DNA of 64,000 nucleotides, from assembly GCA_003480165.1 (NCBI GenBank), contig QUIQ01000001.1, positions 62,001 to 126,000 of the forward strand, read 5' to 3'. Origin of the DNA: Firmicutes bacterium AM41-11. GTDB lineage: Bacteria; Bacillota_I; Bacilli_A; Erysipelotrichales; Erysipelotrichaceae. A program made the position numbers and the translations under genes. A model generated the notes under the pieces. The model was not told the DNA's origin. It saw only the letters and a list, made by a program, of their open reading frames with translations, and did no database searches. Of the stretch, positions 18,575-26,882 are shown piece after piece; within the stretch, counting starts at the first letter, position 1, and the number at the start of each line of letters is the position of its first letter.

Positions 18575-19795
18575 TTATAGCAAAGTTTTCTTATATTGCA
18601 TCTTTGCCATATAAAAACCATCCCTTAATTCATTCGGAAATAAAGTTTTTTCTTCAATCAAATGAAAGTCTGGAGCCTGCTTTAAAAAAGCCTGAACTTG
18701 TTTTTCATTTTCCTTTTTATTTAATGTACAAGTCGAATACACTAATATTCCCCCATCGCGAACCAAACGCGAAGCATTCTGTAAAATAGCTGCTTGTAAA
18801 GGAATCAAGGTATCCATATCCGTAGGCTGCATATGTAACTTAATATCAGGTTTACGAGAAAGGACCCCATATCCCGAACAAGGTACATCGCATAAAACCT
18901 TATCGTAATACATCATACTCGAATACGTACTTGCATCCGCTTGTTGCGGATGAATAATCGATAGATGCAGACGCTTGGCATCCTTTTCAATCAATTGTAC
19001 GCGATGTTCATGTAAGTCAAGACAAGTAATCGATCCTTCATTATCCATCATTTCTGCCATCGCCATCGCCTTAGTACCTGGTGCACTGCAACAATCCAAA
19101 ATACAATCACCGGCCTTAGCTTCGAAAAATTGCGCAATCGCATAAGAACCTATGTCTTGGGCTGACATCTTACCCGCTTTATAAAGTGGATCCTGAGCAA
19201 AATTCGTTCCCGTATAAATCGGAAGTCTTTGACCAATATCATCAATCGAATCTTCATTGGCAAAGGAGATGGCATCAACTTGCAGCGGATTGCGACGTAC
19301 ATAAGTCGGTAAAATATGTAAAGAAGCCTGGGCATTCCATATCGCTTGATCTTTCCCATATTGTTTAATCCATAATCGCATCAGCCATTCGGGAATCGAA
19401 TAGCGCAAAGCGATTGAGGAAATAGAATCATCTAAATCAAGCGGTTGTACTTTACGTAATACCGCATTAACTAAGCCTTTTGAAGAAGGACTAATTTTTT
19501 TAGCAATAGAGACCGCATCATTCACAACGGCATAACTGGGTACCTTATCCAAAAACAGTAACTGATAAACACTCATTGTTAAAAGCACACCCACTTTTTT
19601 ATTCGGTTGATGTTTTACAAGACGTTGCCAACAAGCTTGGCAATATGCCCAGTTTTGTATCGTTCCATAAAAAATGCGGGTTGCGAGTGCTTGATCTTTT
19701 TTCGGACAATCGGCTAAGTGTGTCCGCAAATAAAGATTGGAATATTTTTGATCTAGAACAACCGCACACAAGGCTTGATAAATCCAAAATCGCAT
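18575..19795 (-). CDS. rsmB: 16S rRNA (cytosine967-C5)-methyltransferase RsmB
   Basis: SAM-dependent enzyme that makes m5C967 in 16S rRNA. The 406 residues comprise an N-terminal NusB-like domain (to about residue 140) and a Rossmann methyltransferase domain. Motifs are DCCSAPGTKAM near residue 232, DVPCSGYGVLSRKPD near residue 298 and STCTLNKKEN near residue 354, with both catalytic cysteines. GGAGG precedes the ATG, one base after the priA stop. In Bacillus def and fmt stand between priA and rsmB; both are missing here. Confidence 0.95.
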   Translation of the reverse strand: MRFWIYQALCAVVLDQKYSNLYLRTHLADCPKKDQALATRIFYGTIQNWAYCQACWQRLVKHQPNKKVGVLLTMSVYQLLFLDKVPSYAVVNDAVSIAKKISPSSKGLVNAVLRKVQPLDLDDSISSIALRYSIPEWLMRLWIKQYGKDQAIWNAQASLHILPTYVRRNPLQVDAISFANEDSIDDIGQRLPIYTGTNFAQDPLYKAGKMSAQDIGSYAIAQFFEAKAGDCILDCCSAPGTKAMAMAEMMDNEGSITCLDLHEHRVQLIEKDAKRLHLSIIHPQQADASTYSSMMYYDKVLCDVPCSGYGVLSRKPDIKLHMQPTDMDTLIPLQAAILQNASRLVRDGGILVYSTCTLNKKENEKQVQAFLKQAPDFHLIEEKTLFPNELRDGFYMAKMQYKKTLL

Positions 19796-19796
19796 A

Positions 19797-21911
19797 CTAA
19801 TCCTCCAATGTCATAGGATACATATTGATATCCTGGTAAACTTTTGTATGTAAAGCTTGATGGTGCTTGGCTAAAGCCCAAATTCTTTGATTTAATTCTG
19901 CTTTACTCTTTGATTTCACAACAAGACGCACACGTTGTTTCGCTTGGCGCATAGAAATCAAAACCGGGCCTAAAACTTTCATATCACCTAAAAATTCTTT
20001 GGCCTCTTGCGCTACTTGCATAACGGTCTGTAAATCTTTATTCATATAAATAATCGTACATAAATAAGCATACGGTGGATAAAAACCTAAATGCCGAAAT
20101 TGCATTTCCCTACGAAAAAATTGGGAGTAGGAATGATGGACCACGCATTGCAGCAGAAATTGATCCGGATCAAAGGTTTGAATCAATACCTGTCCAGATT
20201 GAAAACGACCACTGCGTCCACTTGCTTGTTCCAATAAATCATAGCCAATCTCATTACTTGAAAAATCCATCCGTGTAAAAGCTGCATCTGCATTTAAAAT
20301 ACCGACTAAATTGACTCGGGAAAAATCCAGACCTTTGGCAACCATCTGGGTTCCTAGCAGCAAATCTCCCGATTCTTCAAATTCCTTTAAGAGTTTTTGA
20401 TGGGCATTTTTTTTGCGGGTCGTATCAGCATCCATACGAATAATTTTCTGTTGCGGAAAAAGACTTTTTAAACCTTCTTCCAGTTTTTCGGTTCCCATAC
20501 TGCTCTGGTAAAAATTATGTCCATGGCAGTTTGGACACTCCTCTTGATAAGGAAAAACCCGACCGCAACAATGACAAACCAGTTGATGATCCTTTTTATG
20601 GTAGGCCAAAGCTAAACCACAATCCGGACAAGTCAAAGTCGCATTACAATCCATACAGCGCATTACTGGTAAATAACCGCGACGATTCAATAAAAGAATA
20701 ACTTGCTCTTTACGTGTAAAACATGCCTGCATGGCAGAAATCAGCGATTGGGATAAACCAAAGTTTGTTTGTTCGGATTTCATATCAATTAAAGAGATTT
20801 GCGGCATAGAAGTAGCGACACGTTGCTTCAATTCCACTAAATGATATTTTTTCTTGATCGCATGGGCATAAGAATCCAAGCTTGGGGTGGCAGAGGCAAA
20901 AATCACTTTACAGTGATGGGTTTGACTACGCTTTAAAACAATATCACGCGTATGATATTGTGGTTTATTGTCTTGTTTATACGAAGTGTCGTGTTCCTCA
21001 TCCATTAAAATTAAACCTAAATCCGAAAATGGCATAAAAACACTGGAACGCGTACCAACGACAATATTTACTTTATGATCACGAACTAGACAATATTGAT
21101 TGTATTTTTCTTGTGCATTCAATTGCGAATGGTAGATGGCAATACGCTCTTGAAATCGACTGGTTACCCTTTCAATCATCATAGGGGTCAAACCGATTTC
21201 TGGTACTAAAAACAAGACTTGTTTACCTTGCTGCAAAACGTCTTGCGCTAAGCGTAAAAAGACTTCCGTTTTCCCAGAACCCGTTACACCATGTAATAAA
21301 AAGATAGAATCTTGACTGGATTGAATCGTTTGAATAGCTTGGGCTTGTTCCTGGGTCAAAGTTGGCATCGTTTTTGAGGCATAAGAAAAAGGCATAGCGA
21401 CATCTTTTTCTTTTTTAACAATTTTTAATACCTTCTGTTCTAATAGAGAACGCGTCATTGACACGGATTGTTTACGCAATTCACTCGCTAAAATAGGAAA
21501 AGTATTTGCAGCTAGAAAAGCTTCCTGGCGTTTTGTCTTGGGAGCTAGACCTGTAGTTTCCAGCCAATCAAGGGTAACAATTTTTGCGTACTTATGACTA
21601 GGTTTTAGCGCAGGAGGCACCATAGTTTTTAGACAGCTCATCTTGCTGGAAACATAATACGTAGACATCCAATCAGCTAAGTTCATCAATTCTTTATTGA
21701 GAATGGGTTTGGTATCAAGGACTTCCAGCACATCTTTTACCGATTCTAAATCACAAGAAGAATGAATGGATTGTACATAACCAATCAGCGTACGCGAGCT
21801 AAAAGGAACTTTTACCCGACAGCCACAAGATACAGGATATTGGCAACGGTAAGTAAAAGTTTGATTCAATTGTAATGCATTATATTCTATATATACGTCT
21901 ACATAAACCAT
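19797..21911 (-). CDS. priA: Replication restart helicase PriA
   Basis: 3'-5' DNA helicase that reloads the replisome at collapsed forks. From the chosen start it has 704 residues. Walker A is HGVTGSGKTEVFLR near residue 210, the DEEH box follows near residue 305, and zinc-binding cysteines run from CMDCNATLTCPDC to CHCCGRVFPYQEECPNC between about residues 420 and 465. The C-terminal helicase lobe has ASGRSGRFQSG near residue 567. The ATG at 21911 is preferred to an in-frame one six codons upstream, because TACAAT lies six bases before 21911 and covers the longer start. No ribosome site exists, so this start suggests a leaderless mRNA. Confidence 0.93.
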   Translation of the reverse strand: MVYVDVYIEYNALQLNQTFTYRCQYPVSCGCRVKVPFSSRTLIGYVQSIHSSCDLESVKDVLEVLDTKPILNKELMNLADWMSTYYVSSKMSCLKTMVPPALKPSHKYAKIVTLDWLETTGLAPKTKRQEAFLAANTFPILASELRKQSVSMTRSLLEQKVLKIVKKEKDVAMPFSYASKTMPTLTQEQAQAIQTIQSSQDSIFLLHGVTGSGKTEVFLRLAQDVLQQGKQVLFLVPEIGLTPMMIERVTSRFQERIAIYHSQLNAQEKYNQYCLVRDHKVNIVVGTRSSVFMPFSDLGLILMDEEHDTSYKQDNKPQYHTRDIVLKRSQTHHCKVIFASATPSLDSYAHAIKKKYHLVELKQRVATSMPQISLIDMKSEQTNFGLSQSLISAMQACFTRKEQVILLLNRRGYLPVMRCMDCNATLTCPDCGLALAYHKKDHQLVCHCCGRVFPYQEECPNCHGHNFYQSSMGTEKLEEGLKSLFPQQKIIRMDADTTRKKNAHQKLLKEFEESGDLLLGTQMVAKGLDFSRVNLVGILNADAAFTRMDFSSNEIGYDLLEQASGRSGRFQSGQVLIQTFDPDQFLLQCVVHHSYSQFFRREMQFRHLGFYPPYAYLCTIIYMNKDLQTVMQVAQEAKEFLGDMKVLGPVLISMRQAKQRVRLVVKSKSKAELNQRIWALAKHHQALHTKVYQDINMYPMTLED

Positions 21912-21917
21912 GGAATC

Positions 21918-21926
21918 ATTGTACCA
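21918..21926 (-). promoter_or_regulatory. Extended -10 box for leaderless priA mRNA
   Basis: TGGTACAAT on the minus strand ends six bases before the priA ATG. There is no purine-rich ribosome site between them. Confidence 0.5.
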
Positions 21927-21941
21927 CATAAAAAGAGTGAA

Positions 21942-22655
21942 TTATTCACTCTGTTGTCGCAATATTTCAAAAGCTATGACCGCTACGGCACTTGGTGTAT
22001 CAAGCGCATTACGGAAATCTCTACCATATTCAATCACAAGATTCTGACTGGAAGCTTGAAGCACAGTTGCACTCAATCCTCGTAAAGCACCACCAATCGC
22101 TACGCAAAAAGAATGCGGAAATTGCCAATCTGTTAAAGATTTTGCATTGTTGCGATAGGCACAATATAAAGGAATATGATTTTCCTGTAAATATGTAACC
22201 AATTCTTGTTCCGAATCAATCCAATAGATAGGCAGCTTTTCATAAGCCCCAGCACTCGCTTTAAGAATCGTTGTCTCACTTTTACTCCAATCACGATTTG
22301 GTAAAATCAAGCCATCACAACCGGAAGCATAAAGACTACGGCAGACACTTCCTAGATTATAGGGATCTTCTACACCATCCACATAGGCTAAAAAGCCATG
22401 CACATGGGCTAGTTTTCGTTTGTCCAGGCTTTGTGCTTCTAATAGAATACCGCCATAACGTTGATTGTCGGTTAATGCATCCATTTCCTTCCGTTCCAAA
22501 AAACGTACAGGGCAACCTTGTTTTTTCGCTAAATTAATAATATAGCGAAATTCTCGATTGCGTTTTTTCTTATCTATATATAAACAAGTACAAGTTCGTT
22601 GGGGATTTTCTAAGATAGCTTTACAAGAAATCGTTCCTTCGTAATATTTTTTCAT
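21942..22655 (-). CDS. TrmH/SpoU-family RNA 2'-O-methyltransferase
   Basis: A 237-residue trefoil-knot (SPOUT) methyltransferase, with an N-terminal substrate-binding part and a C-terminal SpoU domain. Motif 1 is YVDGVEDPYNLGSVCRS near residue 83, motif 2 is VAIGGALRGLS near residue 182, and motif 3 is ALDTPSAVAVIAFEIL near residue 217. Motif 2 has GGALRGLS in place of the usual GSEGxG. The target rRNA or tRNA site is unknown; it is distinct from RlmB at 60402-61106. The start at 22655 is eight codons inside the longest frame. TATAAT lies six bases before it, and no ribosome site is visible, so the mRNA may be leaderless. Confidence 0.85.
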   Translation of the reverse strand: MKKYYEGTISCKAILENPQRTCTCLYIDKKKRNREFRYIINLAKKQGCPVRFLERKEMDALTDNQRYGGILLEAQSLDKRKLAHVHGFLAYVDGVEDPYNLGSVCRSLYASGCDGLILPNRDWSKSETTILKASAGAYEKLPIYWIDSEQELVTYLQENHIPLYCAYRNNAKSLTDWQFPHSFCVAIGGALRGLSATVLQASSQNLVIEYGRDFRNALDTPSAVAVIAFEILRQQSE

Positions 22656-22661
22656 ACCGCT

Positions 22662-22667
22662 ATTATA
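22662..22667 (-). promoter_or_regulatory. -10 box for leaderless SpoU methyltransferase mRNA
   Basis: TATAAT on the minus strand ends six bases before the ATG at 22655. It overlaps the upstream part of the longest reading frame, which argues that the longer start is not used. Confidence 0.5.
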
Positions 22668-22727
22668 TATAATTTGCATTAAAGGTTCTAGATGTTAAAA
22701 TAAAATTTATGAAAGTGAGGTCCTTTT

Positions 22728-23846
22728 ATGCACATAAAATTTGATGAAGAAATGCAGAAAAAGATATTAGTTTATTCGAGTTCTTTGATCATTGCCATCG
22801 TGATAGGAATCTTTGTATACAACTTTAAAAGTATCACGAAAAACATAGGGGTCATCGCAAATATTGCCTTACCTTTCTTAATTGGTATTTTACTTGCCAT
22901 CATCTTGCGTATTCCTACAGCTTTTTTAGAAAAAAAAGCTTTTTCTAAATTTAAAAAGAAAAGACTGATTTCTGCACTATGTGTCTTTGCGTTCTTTATT
23001 TTATTGATTGTTTTGATGTTTCGTTTAATCATTCCAACGATTTTTGCTTCTTTGCAAGAATTCTTATTAAACAACGAAGAATATATTTCTAATTTTAATT
23101 TCTATTTAAGTAAAATTGAAAAAACCTTTGATATTTCACTTGATCCAATTCGCAAGCTTGTGGATGGTGGTATTATTGCCTCGATTCCCAAACATGTATT
23201 AACAATTGCCAACTATTCTATAGCCTTTGTGCGTTTCTTTATTAATATGATCATTGCCTTAGTATCTGCTTTTTATATCATCTTAGATAAAGAAAACCTG
23301 AAATTATCGTTTAAACGTTTAAATTATTCCTTGTTCAATCGAAAGATTGCAACCCGCTTTAGTCATTATATCGATTTAGGTCGGGAAATCTTCGATAAGT
23401 TCATTGTCGGAAGCATCATCGATTCAACAATTATTGGTATATTATGTTTTGTCGGAGTAAGTCTATTACGGCTTCCTTATTCACCAATGATTGCCTTTAT
23501 TATTGGGGTTACCAATATTATTCCGGTTTTTGGACCATTCTTAGGTGCCATTCCTGTCGCCTTTCTATTGGTTTTAATTAAACCCATCTATGCCTTTGTC
23601 TTTGTGATATTCATCTTTATTTTGCAACAAGTCGATGGAAATATCATTAAACCAAAAGTTTTAGGCGATCAATTAGGTTTAAGTGGTTTCTGGATTTTAT
23701 TTTCTGTGACCATTGGTGGTGGCTTAGCTGGCGTACCAGGTATGTTTTTAGGCGTTCCTTTATTTGCCCTCGTTTATCGAATTTTAGGTGAATATACAGA
23801 AGCAAGATTAAAAGATAAGCATATTAATATAGATGAAGAGTTCTAA
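22728..23846 (+). CDS. AI-2E family (PerM/YdbI-like) transporter
   Basis: A 372-residue membrane protein of the UPF0118/AI-2 exporter-like family. Hydrophobic pairs occur near residues 12-50 and 80-105. A long amphipathic stretch follows, and then a membrane-rich C-terminal half with NIIPVFGPFLGAIPVAFL near residue 263 and GGLAGVPGMFLGVPLFAL near residue 330. Some members export ions or autoinducer-2, but the substrate here is unknown. GTGAGGT precedes the ATG. The gene is followed 17 bases later by another membrane protein with which it likely forms an operon. Confidence 0.88.
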   Translation: MHIKFDEEMQKKILVYSSSLIIAIVIGIFVYNFKSITKNIGVIANIALPFLIGILLAIILRIPTAFLEKKAFSKFKKKRLISALCVFAFFILLIVLMFRLIIPTIFASLQEFLLNNEEYISNFNFYLSKIEKTFDISLDPIRKLVDGGIIASIPKHVLTIANYSIAFVRFFINMIIALVSAFYIILDKENLKLSFKRLNYSLFNRKIATRFSHYIDLGREIFDKFIVGSIIDSTIIGILCFVGVSLLRLPYSPMIAFIIGVTNIIPVFGPFLGAIPVAFLLVLIKPIYAFVFVIFIFILQQVDGNIIKPKVLGDQLGLSGFWILFSVTIGGGLAGVPGMFLGVPLFALVYRILGEYTEARLKDKHINIDEEF

Positions 23847-23863
23847 GATAAGGAGGTATATTC

Positions 23864-24751
23864 TTGTTAGAATTAATTCTTGATACCATTCATGATACAT
23901 GGCTCATGTTGCCACTTTTATATATTACCTATTGTATATTAGAAGTCTTTGAAAGAAGACAAAGCGATGAATCCGATGAAAAGATTTTCTTTGCCTTACA
24001 GCGCATAGGCCCTTTCATTGGTGCTTTGATTGGTTTGATTCCTCAATGTGGCTTTAGTGTTCTAGCCGCGATGTTATTTCTCCAGCGAAATATAACATTG
24101 GGAACCTTAGTTGCGGTTATGATTGCAACCAGTGATGAAGCTGTACCGATTCTTTTAAGCAATCCTGAGTTATATAGCACCTTAGGCTTTTTATTACTGG
24201 CAAAATTTATCGTAGCGCTCATTGTTGGATATTTGGTTGATTTCCTATTCCGCAATCGCCAAAAGATTATTCGCTTTGAAGATATGGAAGAAGAGGAATA
24301 CGACGAAGAGGAAGAAGCCGAAGAAACACAAGGTTCTCAAGGTGGATGCAGCTGTTGTTATCCTGATTTACCTCTACCGGTAAGTGCACTCTATCGTACC
24401 ATTCGTATCTTCATCTTCTTATTTATTACGACTTTTGTGCTCGGCGCTATCATGAAAGTATGCGGCCCAGATACTTTAAAACATATTCTTTTATCCAATA
24501 GCGTTTTCCAACCGGTTTTAGCTGCTCTAGTAGGCTTTATTCCTAATTGTGCAGCCACAGTCATCCTGGCACAATTATACGCAACAGGAAGCATTTCACT
24601 AGGTTCTTTATTTGCCGGACTCTGTACAAATTCTGGTTTAGCTTTATTGCTGTTGATTCGCTATGGCGAAAGAAAAAGATACCTAGCCAGAGTCATAGGT
24701 ATCTTATTTATCACCGCAACCATTGTTGGTGTTGGCATTCAGGCTTTTTAA
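23864..24751 (+). CDS. Putative heavy-metal/manganese exporter (DUF2899, ArsP_2-like)
   Basis: A 295-residue membrane protein with two similar halves: LIPQCGFSVLAA near residue 57 and FIPNCAATVILAQL near residue 225. This internal repeat, each with a P-x-C motif, is the mark of the DUF2899 family, predicted as ten-helix metal or arsenic exporters. The halves are linked by a very acidic stretch (residues 142-160) and the cysteine-rich GCSCCYPDLP near residue 166, which could bind a soft metal. The start is TTG at 23864, nine bases after AAGGAGGT. It forms an operon with the AI-2E protein and ends at a strong terminator. Confidence 0.72.
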   Translation: MLELILDTIHDTWLMLPLLYITYCILEVFERRQSDESDEKIFFALQRIGPFIGALIGLIPQCGFSVLAAMLFLQRNITLGTLVAVMIATSDEAVPILLSNPELYSTLGFLLLAKFIVALIVGYLVDFLFRNRQKIIRFEDMEEEEYDEEEEAEETQGSQGGCSCCYPDLPLPVSALYRTIRIFIFLFITTFVLGAIMKVCGPDTLKHILLSNSVFQPVLAALVGFIPNCAATVILAQLYATGSISLGSLFAGLCTNSGLALLLLIRYGERKRYLARVIGILFITATIVGVGIQAF

Positions 24752-24766
24752 AGCCTGTTTTTTTTT
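24740..24766 (+). terminator. Terminator of transporter pair
   Basis: CAGGCTTT and AAAGCCTG pair around TT and are followed by nine T residues. The last bases overlap the convergent pepD stop. Confidence 0.9.
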
Positions 24767-26201
24767 ATTTTGTTTCAATCACACGAACTAAGAAGTCCCA
24801 GATTTTCTTAACCGAAGCAATACTCATATGTTCATTAGGTGTATGAATATCGATAATATCTGGTCCCATACTAATGGCATCCATACCATCGATCTTGTCG
24901 GCAAATAAGCCACATTCTACCCCAGCATGAATAGCCGTAATCGTTAAGTCTTCGCCATACATTTCTTTATAGATTGTACGCATTTTATCACGTAAAGTAG
25001 AATTCTTCACCCATTGCCAAGCAGGGTATTCCCCTTTCATTTCAATCGTTGCACCATAACTTTGTACAATCCAGTAAATTTTCTGAACAAGTTGATCATA
25101 ACTAGCTGAAACCGAAGAGCGTAAAGCACTGACCATTTCAAAATGATCCTCATGTAAAGAGGCAACGCCCCAGTTTAGAGATGTTTCGACTAATCCCTCA
25201 ATATCTTTACTCATCTTTTGTACCCCTTGTGGTAATGCCGTTAATAGAGAAATTACCTTACAAGTGGATAGTTGATCTAAAGGAAGTAATTCATTACTTG
25301 CATCTTCGGCAACAAAATGAATATCCGGATCAATATCGGCATATTCTTCATGAATTTCTTTTTCTAAAATATGCACAACGGCTTTAAAGGCTTCGGGCTT
25401 TTCTACCGCAACAAGTAAATGTCCTTCACGGCTTATCGCATTGTCTTTCGAGCCGTTTTCACAGCTGACAATACGTAAAGGTGTCGTATAGTAACCACGG
25501 CGTAAAATACGGCCCATAAGCTCTTGAGAGCTTGCTCTACCCTTATGGATTTCAGCTCCAGAATGACCACCTAGTAAACCAGTAATTGATACTTTAACCA
25601 TAGGCCAGTCGCATGCTTGACGAACTACAGGTAAAGATACATGGGCTTTACCGCCACCAGAACAACCAGCTAAAACAACGCCTTCATCATCACTATCTAA
25701 ATTAATTAAAGTATGACCTTCTAGGCAGGACAAATCTATAAAATGAGCTCCGTCCATACCAACTTCTTCACCAATCGTACATACAAATTCTAATTTTGGA
25801 TGTTGAATCGTATCGGAATCTAATAGAGCCAGAGCATAGGCAACCGCAATACCATCATCGCCGCCTAGAGTTGTACCTTTTGCCCAGACATAGCCATCTC
25901 GAACTTCTAAATCTAAACCTTCTGTAAACATGTCTTTCTTTACATCAGCCCGCTTCTCACAGACCATATCCATGTGTCCTTGAAGAATAATAGGATCCAT
26001 GTCTTCATACCCTGGTGTAGCATCTTTAAAGATAATGACATTAAACAAATCATCCTGGATATACTCTAAATGATGCGCCTCGGCAAATTGAATCAAATAA
26101 TTACTAATTGCTTCTTCATGATAAGAAGGTCTAGGGATTTTAGAAATCTCTTCAAAATAATAAAAGACCTTATTAGGTTCTAAATTATCTAATACACGCA
26201 T
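24765..26201 (-). CDS. pepD: Aminoacyl-histidine dipeptidase (Xaa-His dipeptidase, M20)
   Basis: Zinc peptidase that cleaves dipeptides, including Xaa-His, in the cytoplasm. At 478 residues it has the normal length. Metal ligands are seen in LQGHMDMVCEK near residue 79, KGTTLGGDDGIAVAYA near residue 108, TIGEEVGMDGAH near residue 142 and HAGVECGLF near residue 426. GTGAGG lies before the ATG. The gene stands alone, downstream of the tRNA pair and its terminator. Confidence 0.95.
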   Translation of the reverse strand: MRVLDNLEPNKVFYYFEEISKIPRPSYHEEAISNYLIQFAEAHHLEYIQDDLFNVIIFKDATPGYEDMDPIILQGHMDMVCEKRADVKKDMFTEGLDLEVRDGYVWAKGTTLGGDDGIAVAYALALLDSDTIQHPKLEFVCTIGEEVGMDGAHFIDLSCLEGHTLINLDSDDEGVVLAGCSGGGKAHVSLPVVRQACDWPMVKVSITGLLGGHSGAEIHKGRASSQELMGRILRRGYYTTPLRIVSCENGSKDNAISREGHLLVAVEKPEAFKAVVHILEKEIHEEYADIDPDIHFVAEDASNELLPLDQLSTCKVISLLTALPQGVQKMSKDIEGLVETSLNWGVASLHEDHFEMVSALRSSVSASYDQLVQKIYWIVQSYGATIEMKGEYPAWQWVKNSTLRDKMRTIYKEMYGEDLTITAIHAGVECGLFADKIDGMDAISMGPDIIDIHTPNEHMSIASVKKIWDFLVRVIETK

Positions 26202-26237
26202 TTACATACCTCACTTCACAAAAAATCATAAAACAAA

Positions 26238-26263
26238 AGAAAAAAACCTTCAATAGAAGGTTT
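26238..26263 (-). terminator. Terminator after tRNA-Leu
   Basis: AAACCTTC and GAAGGTTT pair around a four-base loop. T residues follow on the minus strand, ten bases past the tRNA-Leu CCA end. Confidence 0.8.
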
Positions 26264-26272
26264 CAATCAAGA

Positions 26273-26361
26273 TGGTGGGGACGGTGGGACTTGAACCCAC
26301 ACGGGAATTAACTCCCAACGGATTTTAAGTCCGTTGCGTCTACCAATTCCGCCACGACCCC
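26273..26361 (-). tRNA. tRNA-Leu (anticodon TAA)
   Basis: The anticodon stem-loop CGGACTTAAAATCCG places TAA in the loop. A long variable arm, the T arm GTGGGTTCAAGTCCCAC and an encoded CCA end are present. The acceptor arms GGGGTCG and CGTCCCC pair except for one U-U at position 5-68. It is downstream of tRNA-Cys in one transcript. Confidence 0.96.
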
Positions 26362-26367
26362 AGGTAA

Positions 26368-26442
26368 TGGAGGTTCCGATCGGATTCGAACCGATGATCA
26401 CAGAGTTGCAGTCTATTGCCTTAGCCACTTGGCTACGGAACC
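26368..26442 (-). tRNA. tRNA-Cys (anticodon GCA)
   Basis: The acceptor GGTTCCG pairs perfectly with CGGAACC, followed by discriminator T and an encoded CCA. The anticodon loop ACTGCAACT contains GCA, and the T loop is GGTTCGAATCC. A strong promoter lies just upstream. Confidence 0.97.
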
Positions 26443-26454
26443 AATTGCTTAATA

Positions 26455-26483
26455 ATTATACACAATTCAAATAAATTATGCAA
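26455..26483 (-). promoter_or_regulatory. Promoter of tRNA-Cys/tRNA-Leu
   Basis: TTGCAT (26478-26483) and TATAAT (26455-26460) on the minus strand are 17 bases apart, and TG precedes the -10 by one base. The same TTGCAT -35 is found before the PEPCK-like gene and icd. Confidence 0.7.
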
Positions 26484-26558
26484 ATAATTTTTATTTAGCG
26501 CAAACAATTTAACCTGTCTGCGAGAATTATCTTAACACTTATTAAAAGTATATGCAAG

Positions 26559-26583
26559 AAAAAAGGACTATTTAAAAATAGTT
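26559..26583 (-). terminator. Hairpin with U run in accessory gap
   Basis: ACTATTT and AAATAGT pair around two bases; CC and six T residues follow on the minus strand. No gene obviously ends here. Confidence 0.45.
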
Positions 26584-26703
26584 GGGGTTCATTAGTGCTT
26601 TAAATTTACTTGGAGGGGTGGAACCAGCTGATTCACAATTTGCTCCAAAGTTTTTTGAGACGTTTTTTAGTGTAATGGTGGTTGAAGGATAGGCCAGAAA
26701 AAG

Positions 26704-26822
26704 AAAAAAAGTGAAATTGCGACATTCCACCCATAATTGTCTTATTCACTTTTCCTTCAACCTCGGTCAAGGTTTAGTTATGTTACATTTTTATACTACT
26801 GAGAACGCTACACATGTAACAG
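26704..26822 (-). ncRNA. Candidate structured RNA or 3' UTR of CpcT-like gene
   Basis: Reading the minus strand: TGTTACAT and ATGTAACA pair (26821-26814 with 26788-26781), AACCT pairs with AGGTT around six bases (26774-26759), and AAAGTGAA pairs with TTCACTTT (26752-26745 with 26715-26708), with inner GACA/TGTC, then a T run. The last hairpin is a credible terminator. It lies about 130 bases past the CpcT-like stop, so it may be a long 3' UTR rather than a separate RNA. Confidence 0.35.
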
Positions 26823-26882
26823 GCAAAAATTGTATTGTCCACTAACGACGATACCCTATGCTCTTATCTAAACCGCCCTATT

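Larger units (their letters stand above)
26443..26882. other. 440-base accessory gap with hairpins and no secure gene
   Basis: Besides the tRNA promoter, this gap holds a hairpin with a U run (26559-26583, minus), a 36-codon frame opening with TTG on the plus strand (26582-26692) with an open antisense frame, and a chain of three hairpins ending in a terminator (26704-26821, minus). Base composition looks less uniform than the neighbours. I see no transposase and no matching terminal repeats, so an insertion-sequence remnant is only a possibility. Confidence 0.5.

Noticed and set aside
26443..26882. Integrated element at the tRNA pair
   Set aside because: I found no integrase, transposase or repeated tRNA end, only hairpins and short frames.
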